DNA of 64,000 nt, taken from NCBI GenBank assembly GCA_001972305.1, contig BDDD01003377.1:62001-126000 (forward strand), written 5' to 3'. The notes under the pieces are model-generated. The model was not told the origin of the DNA and made no database searches. It saw only the letters and a program-made list of their open reading frames with translations. This document shows positions 45,280 to 55,454 of the stretch, piece after piece. Positions within the stretch are counted from its first letter, which is position 1. The number at the start of each line of letters is the position of its first letter. The DNA comes from Cephalotus follicularis. Its lineage: Eukaryota; Streptophyta; Magnoliopsida; Oxalidales; Cephalotaceae. Position numbers and translations under genes: made by a program.

Positions 45280-45840
45280 TGGCTTCAAATGCGATAAAAG
45301 TAAACAGTTATATCTCCTTGGAGAGGTCTTTCGATTTTCAGTTGGTGGTAGCTAGCACTCACTGAGAAACATGTGCTCTTTGTGTTATTGTTAAGGGCAT
45401 ATGTCCATGAAGGTGTGTGACAGTAAGACTCAATTTAAGACATCCATTAATGGGTGAATATCGGTCTGGTTATGACTTCACTTCTGTACATTACCAATGC
45501 AAATGCAAACTGATGCACCACCTGGCTGTCAACAGTTGCAGCCAAGTCTAGTATCTTCAAGAAATGCATATGACCAATTAAGCAGACTAACAGTTTTCGT
45601 CCTCAATTTAGATTAAAGTTCCATTGATTTCATGAGAAACCTTGTTGGCTACATGATGGGCCTAAACTAAAATATAATTTGCTAATGGTCTTTCATGACA
45701 TTTTTGCCGCAGGTAGTGAGACATCATCCACAATTGTAGAGTGGGCTTTACCTGAAATGCTAAAACACCCATGAGTGATGAAAGATGCACAAAATGAGGT
45801 AAGATTGGCTTTGCACTTGCGAGACGCAGTTTTACGTTTC
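45280..45840 (+). pseudogene. Cytochrome P450 fragment (intron end plus start of exon 2)
   Basis: The DNA at 45,280-45,420 matches the intron of the P450 gene at 58,300-58,445 (shared GAGAGGTCTTTC/GACAGGTCTTTC, TCAGTTGGTGG/TCAGATGGTACC, TGTGCTCTTTGTGTTA). At 45,700-45,800 it encodes the I-helix region (DIFAAGSETSSTIVEWAL, EMLKHP) followed by an in-frame TGA and KDAQNEVR. The exon stops after about 110 bp, with no ExxR or haem-binding part. It is therefore a partial DNA-level duplicate of the neighbouring P450 or a close relative, and it is dead. Confidence 0.85.
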
Positions 45841-46202
45841 AAACAATCCCCAATCTATTTTGTGTTTTGATCTTGTGTGACTTTTGGTGGCATAGTTTGG
45901 TGGTGTGTGATTCTGATATTAATTGTTTGCAGTGGTTGTGTTTGTGATTTTTTGCGACAGTGAATTTGGGTGGTATTTAGATTGGCTGCTTATCGACAGT
46001 CTAACTTTAGATAATAATGCTTGGGTTGGGTTATTTAGTTAGTCACATGAATTTGCAAATCTGGTTATCACCATTTATAATTCTTCCTCTAATGTATTAA
46101 AATGAAATTTGAGGGCGTGACATCACTGCAACAGAACAATTATATATATATAGATATGGGTATGAGCAGGCAGCTCATACCACCCTTTATATAGGCATTA
46201 CA

Positions 46203-46657
46203 AAACCAATGTATGCAAAGAAGACAGTTGCAGACCCAGCAAGCATTCCATCTACTCCAAATGGAAAATACCTATCAAAGCAACAATAATAGTCAAATAC
46301 ATATTTCTTAAATTACTATCATCTGACAGTGAACATAACTTAGTGGATATAAACATGGTATGCGATAATACCCAGTCGGAAGTTCATATCCAGCCCATCC
46401 AGTCTTAATAACCAATCGCTTGTGCCACCGTACTCTACATGACAATCGAAAGAGATCAAGAAAGTGAACATCACCCAAGAATATATGTTTGAAAAGGAAC
46501 CGGAAAAAGAACAATATAATAGGTACCTCCTTGATTCCTACGCACATGAGCCCAGTGACGATAAATACTAGAATTGCAGCACATGGGTCAACAACGACAT
46601 CTAGCCCAGGAGCCAGAAAAGCAGGTACACTATCTGGGCCTCCAAAAAGCTTCGCCC
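46203..46657 (-). pseudogene. Cationic amino acid transporter fragment (CAT2/3/4-like)
   Basis: Three minus-strand exons are recognisable. 46,527-46,657 gives FGGPDSVPAFL then PGLDVVVDPCAAILVFIVTG and GIKE before a GTACCT donor; about four residues are missing after FL. 46,372 to about 46,430 gives KTGWAGYELPTG before a GTATTA donor, with a frameshift upstream. 46,203-46,271 gives YFPFGVDGMLAGSATVFFAYIGF after a TTTGATAG acceptor. These are membrane segments of a plant cationic amino acid permease of the APC superfamily. The introns are retained, so capture was at the DNA level. N- and C-terminal thirds are absent. The upstream part, about 47,220-47,410, has donor-like TTCAG/GTAATC and could be leader sequence. 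Confidence 0.85.
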
Positions 46658-47414
46658 GCATTATAAAAATTTGGAAAATATTGAAGCACATATTATACTC
46701 GCCATGAAAAAACTAAACCTAGATAGATGAAATAAAACGATGTTAAACATAGTTTTGAGCAGAAGTGTCTCTAAACCTTTGATTTCTGGTGCAAATAACA
46801 GCCAAATTTCTATCTAAAATGCTATATTCTGTAACTCCCAGAAATTTTTACAAACCTAATAATTAAATAAATCAGGCCCTAATCAACCCTCAAGCTCGAA
46901 TTTTAGTCAACTCCTAGTCAGCGCATGATAATCATGGCTATTTCTTCAACATGCATTAACAGAAAATCTTAAAACCGAGAACATGACTGCCATAGCCAGA
47001 ATCAGTATTACCATCATGTGCTGTTTCACAGTGACTTTTGAAATGTCTCATGCACATGGCCTAATAAAAAAAAGTCTAGCATCTCAGAATTATTCTATTG
47101 GTATTGAACAGTTAATAATCATTGTCGCAGAAACATCGTGAATCACTCAAAACCAAAGAAACAAGTCACGAATCACTACAACTTTAGGTGCTAAAAATCA
47201 ATGACAGTGATTGAACAACGTTACCTGGGTTTCACCGTCAACCAAACACAAAAAATTATTTTGACTTGAGAGACCATAAATGGAGATCGAATTTATAGAG
47301 ATAGAGGTGGGAGGTACAGATTACCTGAAATCGGGTCGGATCTCTAATGTGTCTTTGCCTCCTACAAATTGGTGACGACCGGGCTGCCGGAGAAAGAGTT
47401 GTGATATGGAAAAC

Positions 47415-48062
47415 TGTTGTAAAAACTAACCTTGAAAACTCTAACAACATAATAGCAAAGTTTAATCAAGTAAACACACACAAGAAAATAAAGATAAATC
47501 GACACAAGATTTACGTGGTTCGATTAATGTGATCTACGTCCACGGGCAGAGGTGATATGGTTCTTTCACTATGTAAATATGAGATTACAATGAGTTGCTC
47601 ACAAACTCTTAGCCCTTGTTACACCCAGAAATACCCATTATCTAGTGTAAAATCGGCTGACGGCTGATGTCTCTCATGTTGCTCTCTTTTCTTTTGACTT
47701 AAGGAAACTTCCCTATTTATATAAGTCGCGTGGCAGCCGACTGACCACTTAAGGCAGCTGACTGTCTCCCCAAAGCAGTCAACTGTTCCCAAAACCAGCT
47801 GACTGTTTTTGTTAAACGAATTTTTCAAGTTGCGTCGACAGTCGATTGTCATCAGGCACCATCCGACTGTCCTGATAATCCAGTCAACTGTCCAACCTCG
47901 ACAGTCGACTGGATTATGCTTATTGCAAACAGCTCTAGACTCTGCATTCCAGCTGACTGCCCATCCTTGACAGCTGACTGTCCATCCAATCCAGTTGACT
48001 GTCTAACCTTGACAGCCGGCTGGATTCTGCAGAAATGCAGAAAATTTTAGCAAAACTCAACA
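47415..48062 (-). repeat. 3' LTR of copia element
   Basis: Bounded by TSD AAAAC on the left and by the PPT-like GTGGAGATT (minus strand) on the right. Positions about 47,730-48,030 hold a dense series of CAGTCGACTG-like palindromes. Confidence 0.95.
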
Positions 48063-48141
48063 AATCTCCACATTGGATCAAATTTTCTCCAACATTCACA
48101 TCAGCTACTTCACATCCTTCACCTCTGACATCCCCAAGAGC

Positions 48142-49203
48142 TTATCTACAACATCCAATTAAGTCCAAACAAAGCTTGAACTTAATTCCAGGAACCGGTT
48201 TAGTCAACATATCTCCTGGATTCTCGGCTGTGGCTATTTTCTGAACCGCAACTTCACCTTCTTCGATAACATCCCGAATGAAGTGATATCTGACAATGAT
48301 GTGCTTGGTTCTCTCATGAAACATCTGATTCTTACTCAAATGAATGACACTCTGGCTATCACAATACACCGTCGAAATTTGCTGTATTAAACCAAGACTA
48401 CCAACCAAACCACGCAACCAGATAGCTTCTTTCACTGCCTCAGTCAATGCCATGTATTCCGCCTCCGTCATCGACAAGGCCACTGTTGGTTGCAAAGTTG
48501 CCTTCCAACTAACCGCACAGCCTGACAAAGTGAAAACATATCCTGTGAGGGATCTCCGCTTATCCATGTCACTCGCATAATCAGAATCTGAATAGCCCAC
48601 AACATCCATGCTAGCAACTCCACCGCTTCCATAGACTAACCCGACATCTGTAGAACCTCTCAAGTATCTCATTATCCATTTCACAGCATCCCAGTGAGTT
48701 TCACCTGGATTAACCATATATCTGCTAACCACACTCACAACATATGAAATATCTGGCCTAGTGCACACCATAGCATACATCAGACTACCAACCGCACTAG
48801 CATATGGAACACGAGACATGTGCTCCACCTTAACCTCGGTCTTCAGCGACAGTGAATCTGACAACTTGAAATGTCTAGCCAACGGAGTACTTACTGGTTT
48901 AGACTTTTCCATCCCAAACCTCTCAAACACTTTCTCGATATACTTTTCTTGAGATACATATAACCGTCTAGCTTGACGATCCCTTTGAATCTCCATCCCC
49001 AATATCTTCTTGGCTGCGCCCAAATCCTTCATTTCAAATTCGCTACTTAAATGAGCCTTCAATGTGTTGATCTCGAATTTATCCTTCGACGCAATCAACA
49101 TGTCATCAACATATAACAACAGATACACAAAAGAACCATCCGGGAGTTTCTTCAAGTACACACAGCTATCATACTCACATCGACAATAATTGTTCTTGAT
49201 CAT
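48142..49203 (-). pseudogene. Copia RT C-half and RNase H
   Basis: A 353-codon frame with the RT active site YVDDMLIASKDKF (about residue 32) and FEMKDLGAAKKILGMEI. RNase H follows with GYSDSDYASDMDKRRSLTGY, SMTEAEYMALTEAVKEA and KHIIVRYHFIRD. It is in frame with the upstream RT half and separated from it only by a TAG at 49,225. The frame ends about 80 bp before the 3' LTR. Confidence 0.9.
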
Positions 49204-49224
49204 AAAAGTATCAAACCTTTTATA

Positions 49225-50739
49225 CTACTGTCTAAGAGATTGCTTCAATCCATACAAGGATTTTTTCAGTAGGCACACATGATCTTCTTTTCCCGAAAAA
49301 TGATAACCATCTGGCTGAGACATGTAAATCCGTTCATCTAACTCACCATGTAAGAACGCTGTCTTGACATCTAATTGCTCAAGCTCCAAGTCTTGACAAG
49401 CAACCTTAGCGAGTAACACGGGTATCGAGCTATGCTTCACAACTAGAGAAAATACTTCATGCAAGTCCACTCCCTCCTTTTGAGTAAGACCCTTAGCTAC
49501 TAACCGTGCCTTGAACCTCTTTGCCTCAACCCCTGGTATACCTTCCTTTTTCTTGAAGATCCACTTACAACCTACAACCCGTTTCCCCTTTGGCACCTTT
49601 ATTAACTCCCAAGTCTTGTTCTTTTCAAGAGACTGAATTTTTTCATTCATAGCAGTTACCCATTCCGTTGATTCTTTGCTTTTCACCGCTTCCTTATAAG
49701 TGGACGGTTCCTCTCCTTTAACACTTTCAGCGACTGACAAAGCAAAGGCTACCGTGTCCGCATGACTATATCTTAGTGGTGGTCTAATTTGCCTCCTCTC
49801 TCTGCCTCCAACAATACTGTACTGTTGCTCCTGAATTGCTCCATCTTCATCCTGAACTTGCAATTCTATTTGAGTTGACTGACTGGAAGAAGCTTTATCT
49901 TTCCTTCTCGGAGCTTCTAGACTAAGCTCCACCTGTTTCTCTACACCAAGGTCCTTTTCACCATTCTCAACAGACTTCTCCTTCTGATTGACCATAGCAG
50001 ACTCATCAAATGTCACATCTCTTCTAATAAGAAATTTTGGCGACTTGGGATCTTCAATGCACCACAACTGATACCCTATCACCCCATCTGCATACCCTAG
50101 AAATATGCACTTCTTTGCCCTCGGCTCAAGTTTACCATCATTCACGTGAGCATAAGCAGGACAACCAAATACTTTCAAACCAGAATAATCACCTGCGGTA
50201 CCTGACCATACCTCCTGTGGAGTCTGTAACTCAATGGCTGTTGATGGAAACCTATTTACCAGGTAAGCTGCTGTATGAACTGCCTCAGCCCAATACTTCT
50301 TCGAGAGACCAGCATTAGAAAGCATGCAGCGAGCTCTTTCTAATAACGTTCTATTCATTCGTTCCGCAACTCCATTATGTTGTGGTGTTTTCCGTACAGT
50401 GTGGTATCTCACTATACCTTCATCATTGCAGAACTTGTCAAATTCCCCCGAGCAGTACTCCAAACCATTTTCAGTTCGTAGAGTCTTGACCACTCTTCCT
50501 GTTTTCTTCTCTACCATGGTTTTCCACTGCTTGAACTTGACAAACGTCTCATCCTTACTCTTCAGAAAATATGTCCAGACCTTTCTAGAGTAGTCATCAA
50601 TCAAGGTCATCAAATACCGGCTTCCTCCAAGTGACACTTGTGAAGAAGGAACCCAAAGATCAGAATGAATATAATCCAAAATACCCTTGGTCTTATGAAT
50701 GACTGTACTGAATATCACCATACACTGTTTTCCATACAC
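49225..50739 (-). pseudogene. Copia integrase core and RT N-half
   Basis: A 504-codon frame. The integrase core has YIHSDLW, RTENGLEYCS and TPQHNGVAERMNRTLLERAR. The residue before NG, normally the second catalytic Asp of the DDE triad, is Glu here. The linker holds the basic RRQIRPPLRYSH block. RT begins with WVTAMNEKIQSLEKNKTWEL, KARLVAKGLTQKEGVDL and LDVKTAFLHGELDERIYM and ends at KKSLYGLKQSLRQ plus TAG. Reading continues past the stop into YVDD. Confidence 0.9.
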
Positions 50740-50805
50740 ACAATGCTCTCAGAAATCCAGTTTTTCGGACTTCACTCCAGCTAGCAAACCATTCTTGGAC
50801 AAAAT

Positions 50806-51522
50806 TTACAACCCTCTCTCACTCACATGCCCCAGACGCATATTCCAAAGTCGAGTAATATCAGCATCTTTATCCCCTGATGAAGAAGCAACTGCCGCAG
50901 TACCCAACACGGTATTCCCCTGTAGCTGATATAAGCCATCGATCTTCTTTACCTTCATAATTATCAGTGCACCCCTAAGTACTTTAATTATCCCATTCTC
51001 CCCACTGAACTTGCAACCATGAGAATCTAGAACCCCCAAAGAAATCAGGTTTTTCTTTAGCCCCGGAACATTCCAAGCTTCCAAAGTTCTAATCACACCG
51101 TCAAACATCTTGATCTGAACTTTCCCACGTCTGACAACCTTCAATGCATTATTATCCCCCAACAGAACATTCCCCTCCTTGACGTCATAGGTGGCGAACC
51201 AATCCCTGTTAGGTGTCATGTGAAAAGAACATCTCGAATCAAGAATCCAACTACTGGTGTTATTTACGCTAACAGACAGAACTAAATCTGTATCAGCCTC
51301 ATCCGAACTTTCATGCATTACACCTACATTAGCTTCGACTGTATTCCCTTTAGCTATTCCCTTTCCCTTGTATCTCAGACAATCAACTTTCCAGTGCCCA
51401 GTTTCATTACAAATAAAGCATCGAGAATTTTTAGCTCTTGACTTAGACTGTGACTTACCCCTTTTACCTGATCTTCTCTCCCGGTTCCTACCTCTAGCTA
51501 CCAGACCTTCTGCCTGATTCAC
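50806..51522 (-). pseudogene. Copia zinc knuckle, protease and pre-integrase region
   Basis: A 238-codon frame overlapping the gag frame end by a few bases, one base out of phase. It has the zinc knuckle CFICNETGHWKVDC (residues about 35-48). The protease site SSWILDSRCSFHM carries DSR in place of the usual DSG. The pre-integrase block is LWNMRLGHVSERGL. A stop and further breaks separate it from the integrase frame. Confidence 0.88.
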
Positions 51523-52097
51523 CCCATATTTTCTGACACTTTTTTCTTCAACTCCCTATACTGCAAAACATCCTTAACATCATTTACATCAATGGAGTCT
51601 CTACCATATAACATAGTATCCACAAAGTGATCATATGAGGACGGCAACGAACACAGTAAGATCAAGGCTTGATCTTCATCATCAATTTTAATATTTGTAT
51701 TCTTCAAATCATGAATCACCTTATTAAAATTATCAATATGCTCTTTTACGGACATACCTTCACTTATTCGAAGAGTATACAGGCGTTGTTTGAGATACAA
51801 CATGTTTGTGAGTAACTTGGTCATGTAGCGACTCTCCAGTTTATTCCATAACCCAACCACTAAAGTCTCATCCATAAATTCACGGAGAACGTCATCCTCA
51901 AGACACAGCTGAATCGATGTATGTGCCCTGTTTAGGATCATCTTCTTCTCCGCCTGAGACATATCCTCAGGTAAACCTTCTTCACCATCTACTGCCCCCC
52001 AAATTTCTTGTTGTATCAGTAGTGCCCGCATCTTCACACGCCATATACTGAAATCGCATGTTCCATCAAATTTTGCAATATCGAACTTGGTTGACAT
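51519..52097 (-). pseudogene. Copia gag
   Basis: A 192-codon frame starting MSTKFDIAKFDG 18 bp from the primer site. It contains the UBN2-type gag blocks FSIWRVKMRALLIQQEIWGA, LWNKLESRYMTKLLTNMLYL and LICSLPSSYDHF-like LLCSLPSSYDHFVDTM. A frameshift after KKKVSENMG detaches the zinc knuckle. The core is otherwise complete and is typical of Tnt1/Tork elements. Confidence 0.88.
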
Positions 52098-52115
52098 CTT
52101 GAATTCCGAAGCAAG

Positions 52116-52133
52116 AACCTGGCTCTGATACTA
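52116..52133 (-). other. Copia primer-binding site
   Basis: On the minus strand TAGTATCAGAGCCAGGTT matches the initiator Met tRNA primer site at 17 of 18 bases. It lies 2 bp inside the 5' LTR. Confidence 0.92.
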
Positions 52134-52135
52134 CT

Positions 52136-52804
52136 TGTTGTAAAAACTAGCCTCGAAAACTCTAACAACCTAATAGCAAAGTTTAATCAAGCAAACACAC
52201 ACAAGACAATAAAGATAAATCGACACAAGATTTATCTGGTTCAATCAATGTGATCTATGTCCACGGGCAGAGGTGATATGGTTCTTTCACTATGTAAATA
52301 TGAGATTACAATGAGTTGCTCACAAACCCTTAGCCCTTGTTACACCCAGAAAGACCCACTCTCTAGTGTAAAATTGGCTGACGGCTGATATCTCTCATGT
52401 TGCTCTCTTTTCTTTTGACCTAAGAAAACTTCCCTATTTATATAAGTCGCGTGACAGCCGACTGACCACTTAAGGCAGCCGACTGTCTCCCCAAAGCAGT
52501 CGACTGTTTCCAAAACCAACAGACTATTTTTGTTAAACGAATTTCCCAAGTCGCGTCGACAGTCAGCTGTCATCAGACACCAGCCGACTGTCCTGATAAT
52601 CCAATCGACTGTCCAACCTTGACAACCGACTGGATTCTGCTGATTGCAAATAGCTCCAGACTCTGTATTCCAGTTGGCTGTCTCTCCTTGGCAGCTAACT
52701 GCCTATCCTTGGCAGCTGACTGCCCATCCAATCCAGTCGACTGTCCAACCTTGACAGCCGACTGGATTCTGCCAAAATGCAGAAAATTTTAGTCAAACTT
52801 AACA
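52136..52804 (-). repeat. 5' LTR of copia element
   Basis: Matches the 3' LTR in order and ends. TSD AAAAC follows. It is 21 bp longer than the 3' LTR, mainly from an extra CAGCTGACTG-type unit near 52,680-52,730. The palindrome array spans about 52,455-52,770. Confidence 0.95.
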
Positions 52805-52809
52805 AAAAC

Positions 52810-52812
<3 letters not shown>

Positions 52813-52859
<47 letters not shown>
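52813..52859. repeat. GA microsatellite
   Basis: About 23 GA dinucleotides directly beyond the copia TSD. The pre-insertion site would have been AAAACTGTGAGAGAG. Confidence 0.95.
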
Positions 52860-52861
<2 letters not shown>

Positions 52862-53327
52862 TTGGAAAACTAAGAGAGGTTGGTAGAGAGAGGCTGAAGG
52901 CAAATTTGTTTAAGTTGGCAAAACGCCAAACGCCCCCGTTTTTTGTAATGCCTATATAAAGAATATTAGCACCTTGCTCATACCCTTAATACTCTATTTT
53001 TTTTATATAACAAAACAATTAGATATAATCTTTGTTTATATTTAAACGTATAAATTTTATCGTAACAATAAAATAACTTTGTGCCAAAAATGCATACAGC
53101 ATAAGATTGCGTGTGATCATCCAATTTTTTTTCGACCAGTTGACATTTGTTTTTTTTTCACAATTAAAATTTAATTTGTATATTTGAATTATTTAGTGAT
53201 ATATCTAATTGATTTAAAAATTCAAATGCATGTTCTATATATCCAAAACGTCAAATCTAACAGTTGGATTTACAAAATATACAAAATGGATTAAACTATT
53301 TTAGATTTTTTGGATGTTTGATAAATC

Positions 53328-53838
53328 GCTACGTGTTGTTACATGTCTTACTTGGTGGACCCTTCAGATTCACTTCATTCTAATGTATATTGTTACATGC
53401 CTTATCATGGTAGGTGTAGTTCGTTCTGTGGCTCGCTCAACCAACTCATTCTATATCGTTATCCCACGTAATAAGGTTGGCAAAGGTGTTTGAAGAAGGT
53501 TTGTGGGTGAAGCTCCTTTCATAGAGGAGCCCAATCGCCGCATTAAATCATTTGGTTTAGCGGAGGCTTTGTTGCAACCTCAAAATTTTACTTCCCTTGG
53601 CCGAATTCACGTTAGGCTTCCGGGACCGGAGTCAGACCTGGAAGGAGAAGCCCGAACCCGCTTTGGTGGGGATCCATCAAAGATATGTCGAATTGCAATA
53701 TGATTGAGAGGGGTTCCATGTTGCTATATGTCTTATTAGATGGACCATTCAGGTTCACGTCATTCTAAAAATATATTGCTCTATGTCTTATCATGATAGG
53801 CGTCTCGTTCCGAGACCAAAGCCCCCTTGCTCAATGAA
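53328..53838. repeat. Diverged direct repeats around a short unassigned core
   Basis: About 53,328-53,450 and 53,714-53,838 share TACATGTCTTA/TATATGTCTTA, TGGACC.TTCAG.TTCAC.TCATTCTAA and CTTATCATG.TAGG. Between them lie ~260 GC-richer bases with no recognised domain (open forward frame 53,503-53,703). This could be a small decayed LTR-type element or a local duplication. Confidence 0.5.
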
Positions 53839-54370
53839 CATATTATATATTGTTACCCTAAACTATTTTTTTTTGGTATGTCACAACCCAAAAAATCTAA
53901 AATTGTTTGTTTTATTTTATATATTTTATAAATCTAATCGTTAGATATAATGTTCTATATATATGGATTGTGTACATCAATTTTCAATTCAATCGGACAT
54001 CTTTAACTATTTCGAATATGTAAACTAAATTTCAACCGAAAAAAATGGAATGTTTTTTTTGATTAAAAATAAAAGACAGTCCAATGCAAAAATAGTGTTA
54101 TTTTAGCATTGAGCCACTAAAAAACGAAAACGATAACGTGCCACTTAAGTGGGACGGTGTCGTTTGGTCGACGCACGATAGTTTATCCAGTCCATCCAAA
54201 CTCGAATAAATATTAACATTTCAAAATACGTCCATATCAAGTAATATCAGAGATATCAAGAAACGAAAAGTATGTAACGCGTTGTAACATGTTTGACAAC
54301 AGTGTCAATTAACAAGCGCCATCAAATAAAGGTATCATTTAAATGTCCCTCATTTGCTCAGCACTATCTG

Positions 54371-55248
54371 TGATATGAGAAAAATTAGTTTATACCAAGG
54401 ACGACACGTGTCCTCCACGGACATAGCCAAGTGTCCAGGGGTTTTTAAAGTTTATATGGATACTGGTCAGAGGAAGCTGTCAAACCCTGCCAGGAGGAGC
54501 TGACGAAGACATCCTCCTCGGAACCAGGTTCTAGGAACCCCTATTTAGTGGCATTGTAGGATCCACCATCCTCAGCACAAGTGCCTAGGATCTCCCTTCC
54601 AACATCAGTACAGAGGACCTACACCAGGGGAATCCTCCCCAACTGCGTTGTAGGAGACCTTGTCCTCGGAAGCTTGGCAGAGGACTTAATGCTTCAGGCA
54701 TCAGCCCTTGAAGAAGTTTTGGAAGTCGAAGACCTTGAAGTGGGTAAATAACAAGAGAACCTATCTCACCTTGTCCTCAGCAGGACAAGACATAAAATCA
54801 GCCTACTTTTCAGGGATTTACCTTTTTCAGATATGGAAGTTGAGATATAACACACTACCAGCAAGGAAAGTAGCGACAAATCAGGTGGAGATAAAGGAAA
54901 TCCCGATATCCTCGACATTTCCATAGGGGACAATTATCACCTCCGCATTTCACGCTCAGACAGTTACACTCCTACCTTATAAATACTAGTTCAACAGTCA
55001 GAATAAAGGTAAGCCATTTTTATTCTCAAAGAACCTAGTTTTCTCTGTGCAAAGACCTAACTTGAGCGTCATAGTGTCCCCGAGTAAAAATACCCCTGGA
55101 CCTTCAACGTGTTTGTTCTTCTGTGCAGGGAAAACATTCACAACCTTCTTCTTCTACCTTCATTTCGGAGCATTGTCACAGCGTTTCCCTAAACAAATCA
55201 AGCCCTTACACGTGGGGTACTGTTGAGGGAAGGATTTCTGTATCAATA
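54371..55248 (+). repeat. Solo LTR of Tat-like family, 878 bp
   Basis: It starts TGATATGAGAAAAATTAG and ends GGATTTCTGTATCAATA. These match, in opposite orientation, the ends of the LTRs at 15,014 and 23,090 (TGATGTGGGGAAAATTAAG, GGATTTCTGTATCAACA). A perfect 5-bp TSD ATCTG flanks it (54,366-54,370 and 55,249-55,253). A TATA-like CTTATAAATACTAG is near 54,980. It is more diverged and shorter than the intact pair. Confidence 0.9.
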
Positions 55249-55454
55249 ATCTGGGAGAGAGAAATAGGAGGGTAAAAACAACCATTAAAATCTGAGGGGT
55301 AGGGTGAGATTTTTGGATAGATATAAACACTTTAAAAATAAAAATATGATAAACTCTCGTGGATACACGTAATCTTATGTTGTCCACTAAAGAATTTTTC
55401 CAAACATGTGTCTGTGTCAAATGTCTTTTTGAGAGAGGGGCTAAAATACATTAA

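Larger units (their letters stand above)
47415..52804 (-). mobile_element. Nearly complete Ty1/copia element, Tnt1/Tork-like
   Basis: LTRs at 47,415-48,062 (648 bp, 3') and 52,136-52,804 (669 bp, 5') both start TGTTG and end CAACA or TAACA on the plus strand. A perfect TSD AAAAC flanks the element (47,410-47,414 and 52,805-52,809). On the minus strand the order is primer site, gag, protease, integrase, RT, RNase H and PPT. Coding is broken by a frameshift at the gag end, stops between protease and integrase, and one TAG in RT. The LTRs differ by roughly a tenth by eye, so the insertion is not recent. Confidence 0.95.
46158..52985. mobile_element. Inverted-repeat element with captured transporter exons, split by copia
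   Basis: The left end (46,158-46,205) and right end (52,941-52,985) are inverted repeats. Both begin GGGTATGAGCA and share the block CTTTATATAGGCATTACAAAA. Without the copia insertion the element would be about 1.43 kb. Its left part consists of minus-strand exons and introns of a cationic amino acid transporter, and the transporter homology stops exactly at the inverted repeat. This is the layout of a gene-capturing Mutator-like (Pack-MULE) element. No matching TSD was found (TATAGATAT left, TTAATACTC right), so the superfamily is not settled. Confidence 0.6.

Noticed and set aside
52813..52859. GA run as a polypurine tract for copia
   Set aside because: It lies outside the element beyond the TSD. 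It is a microsatellite of the target site.
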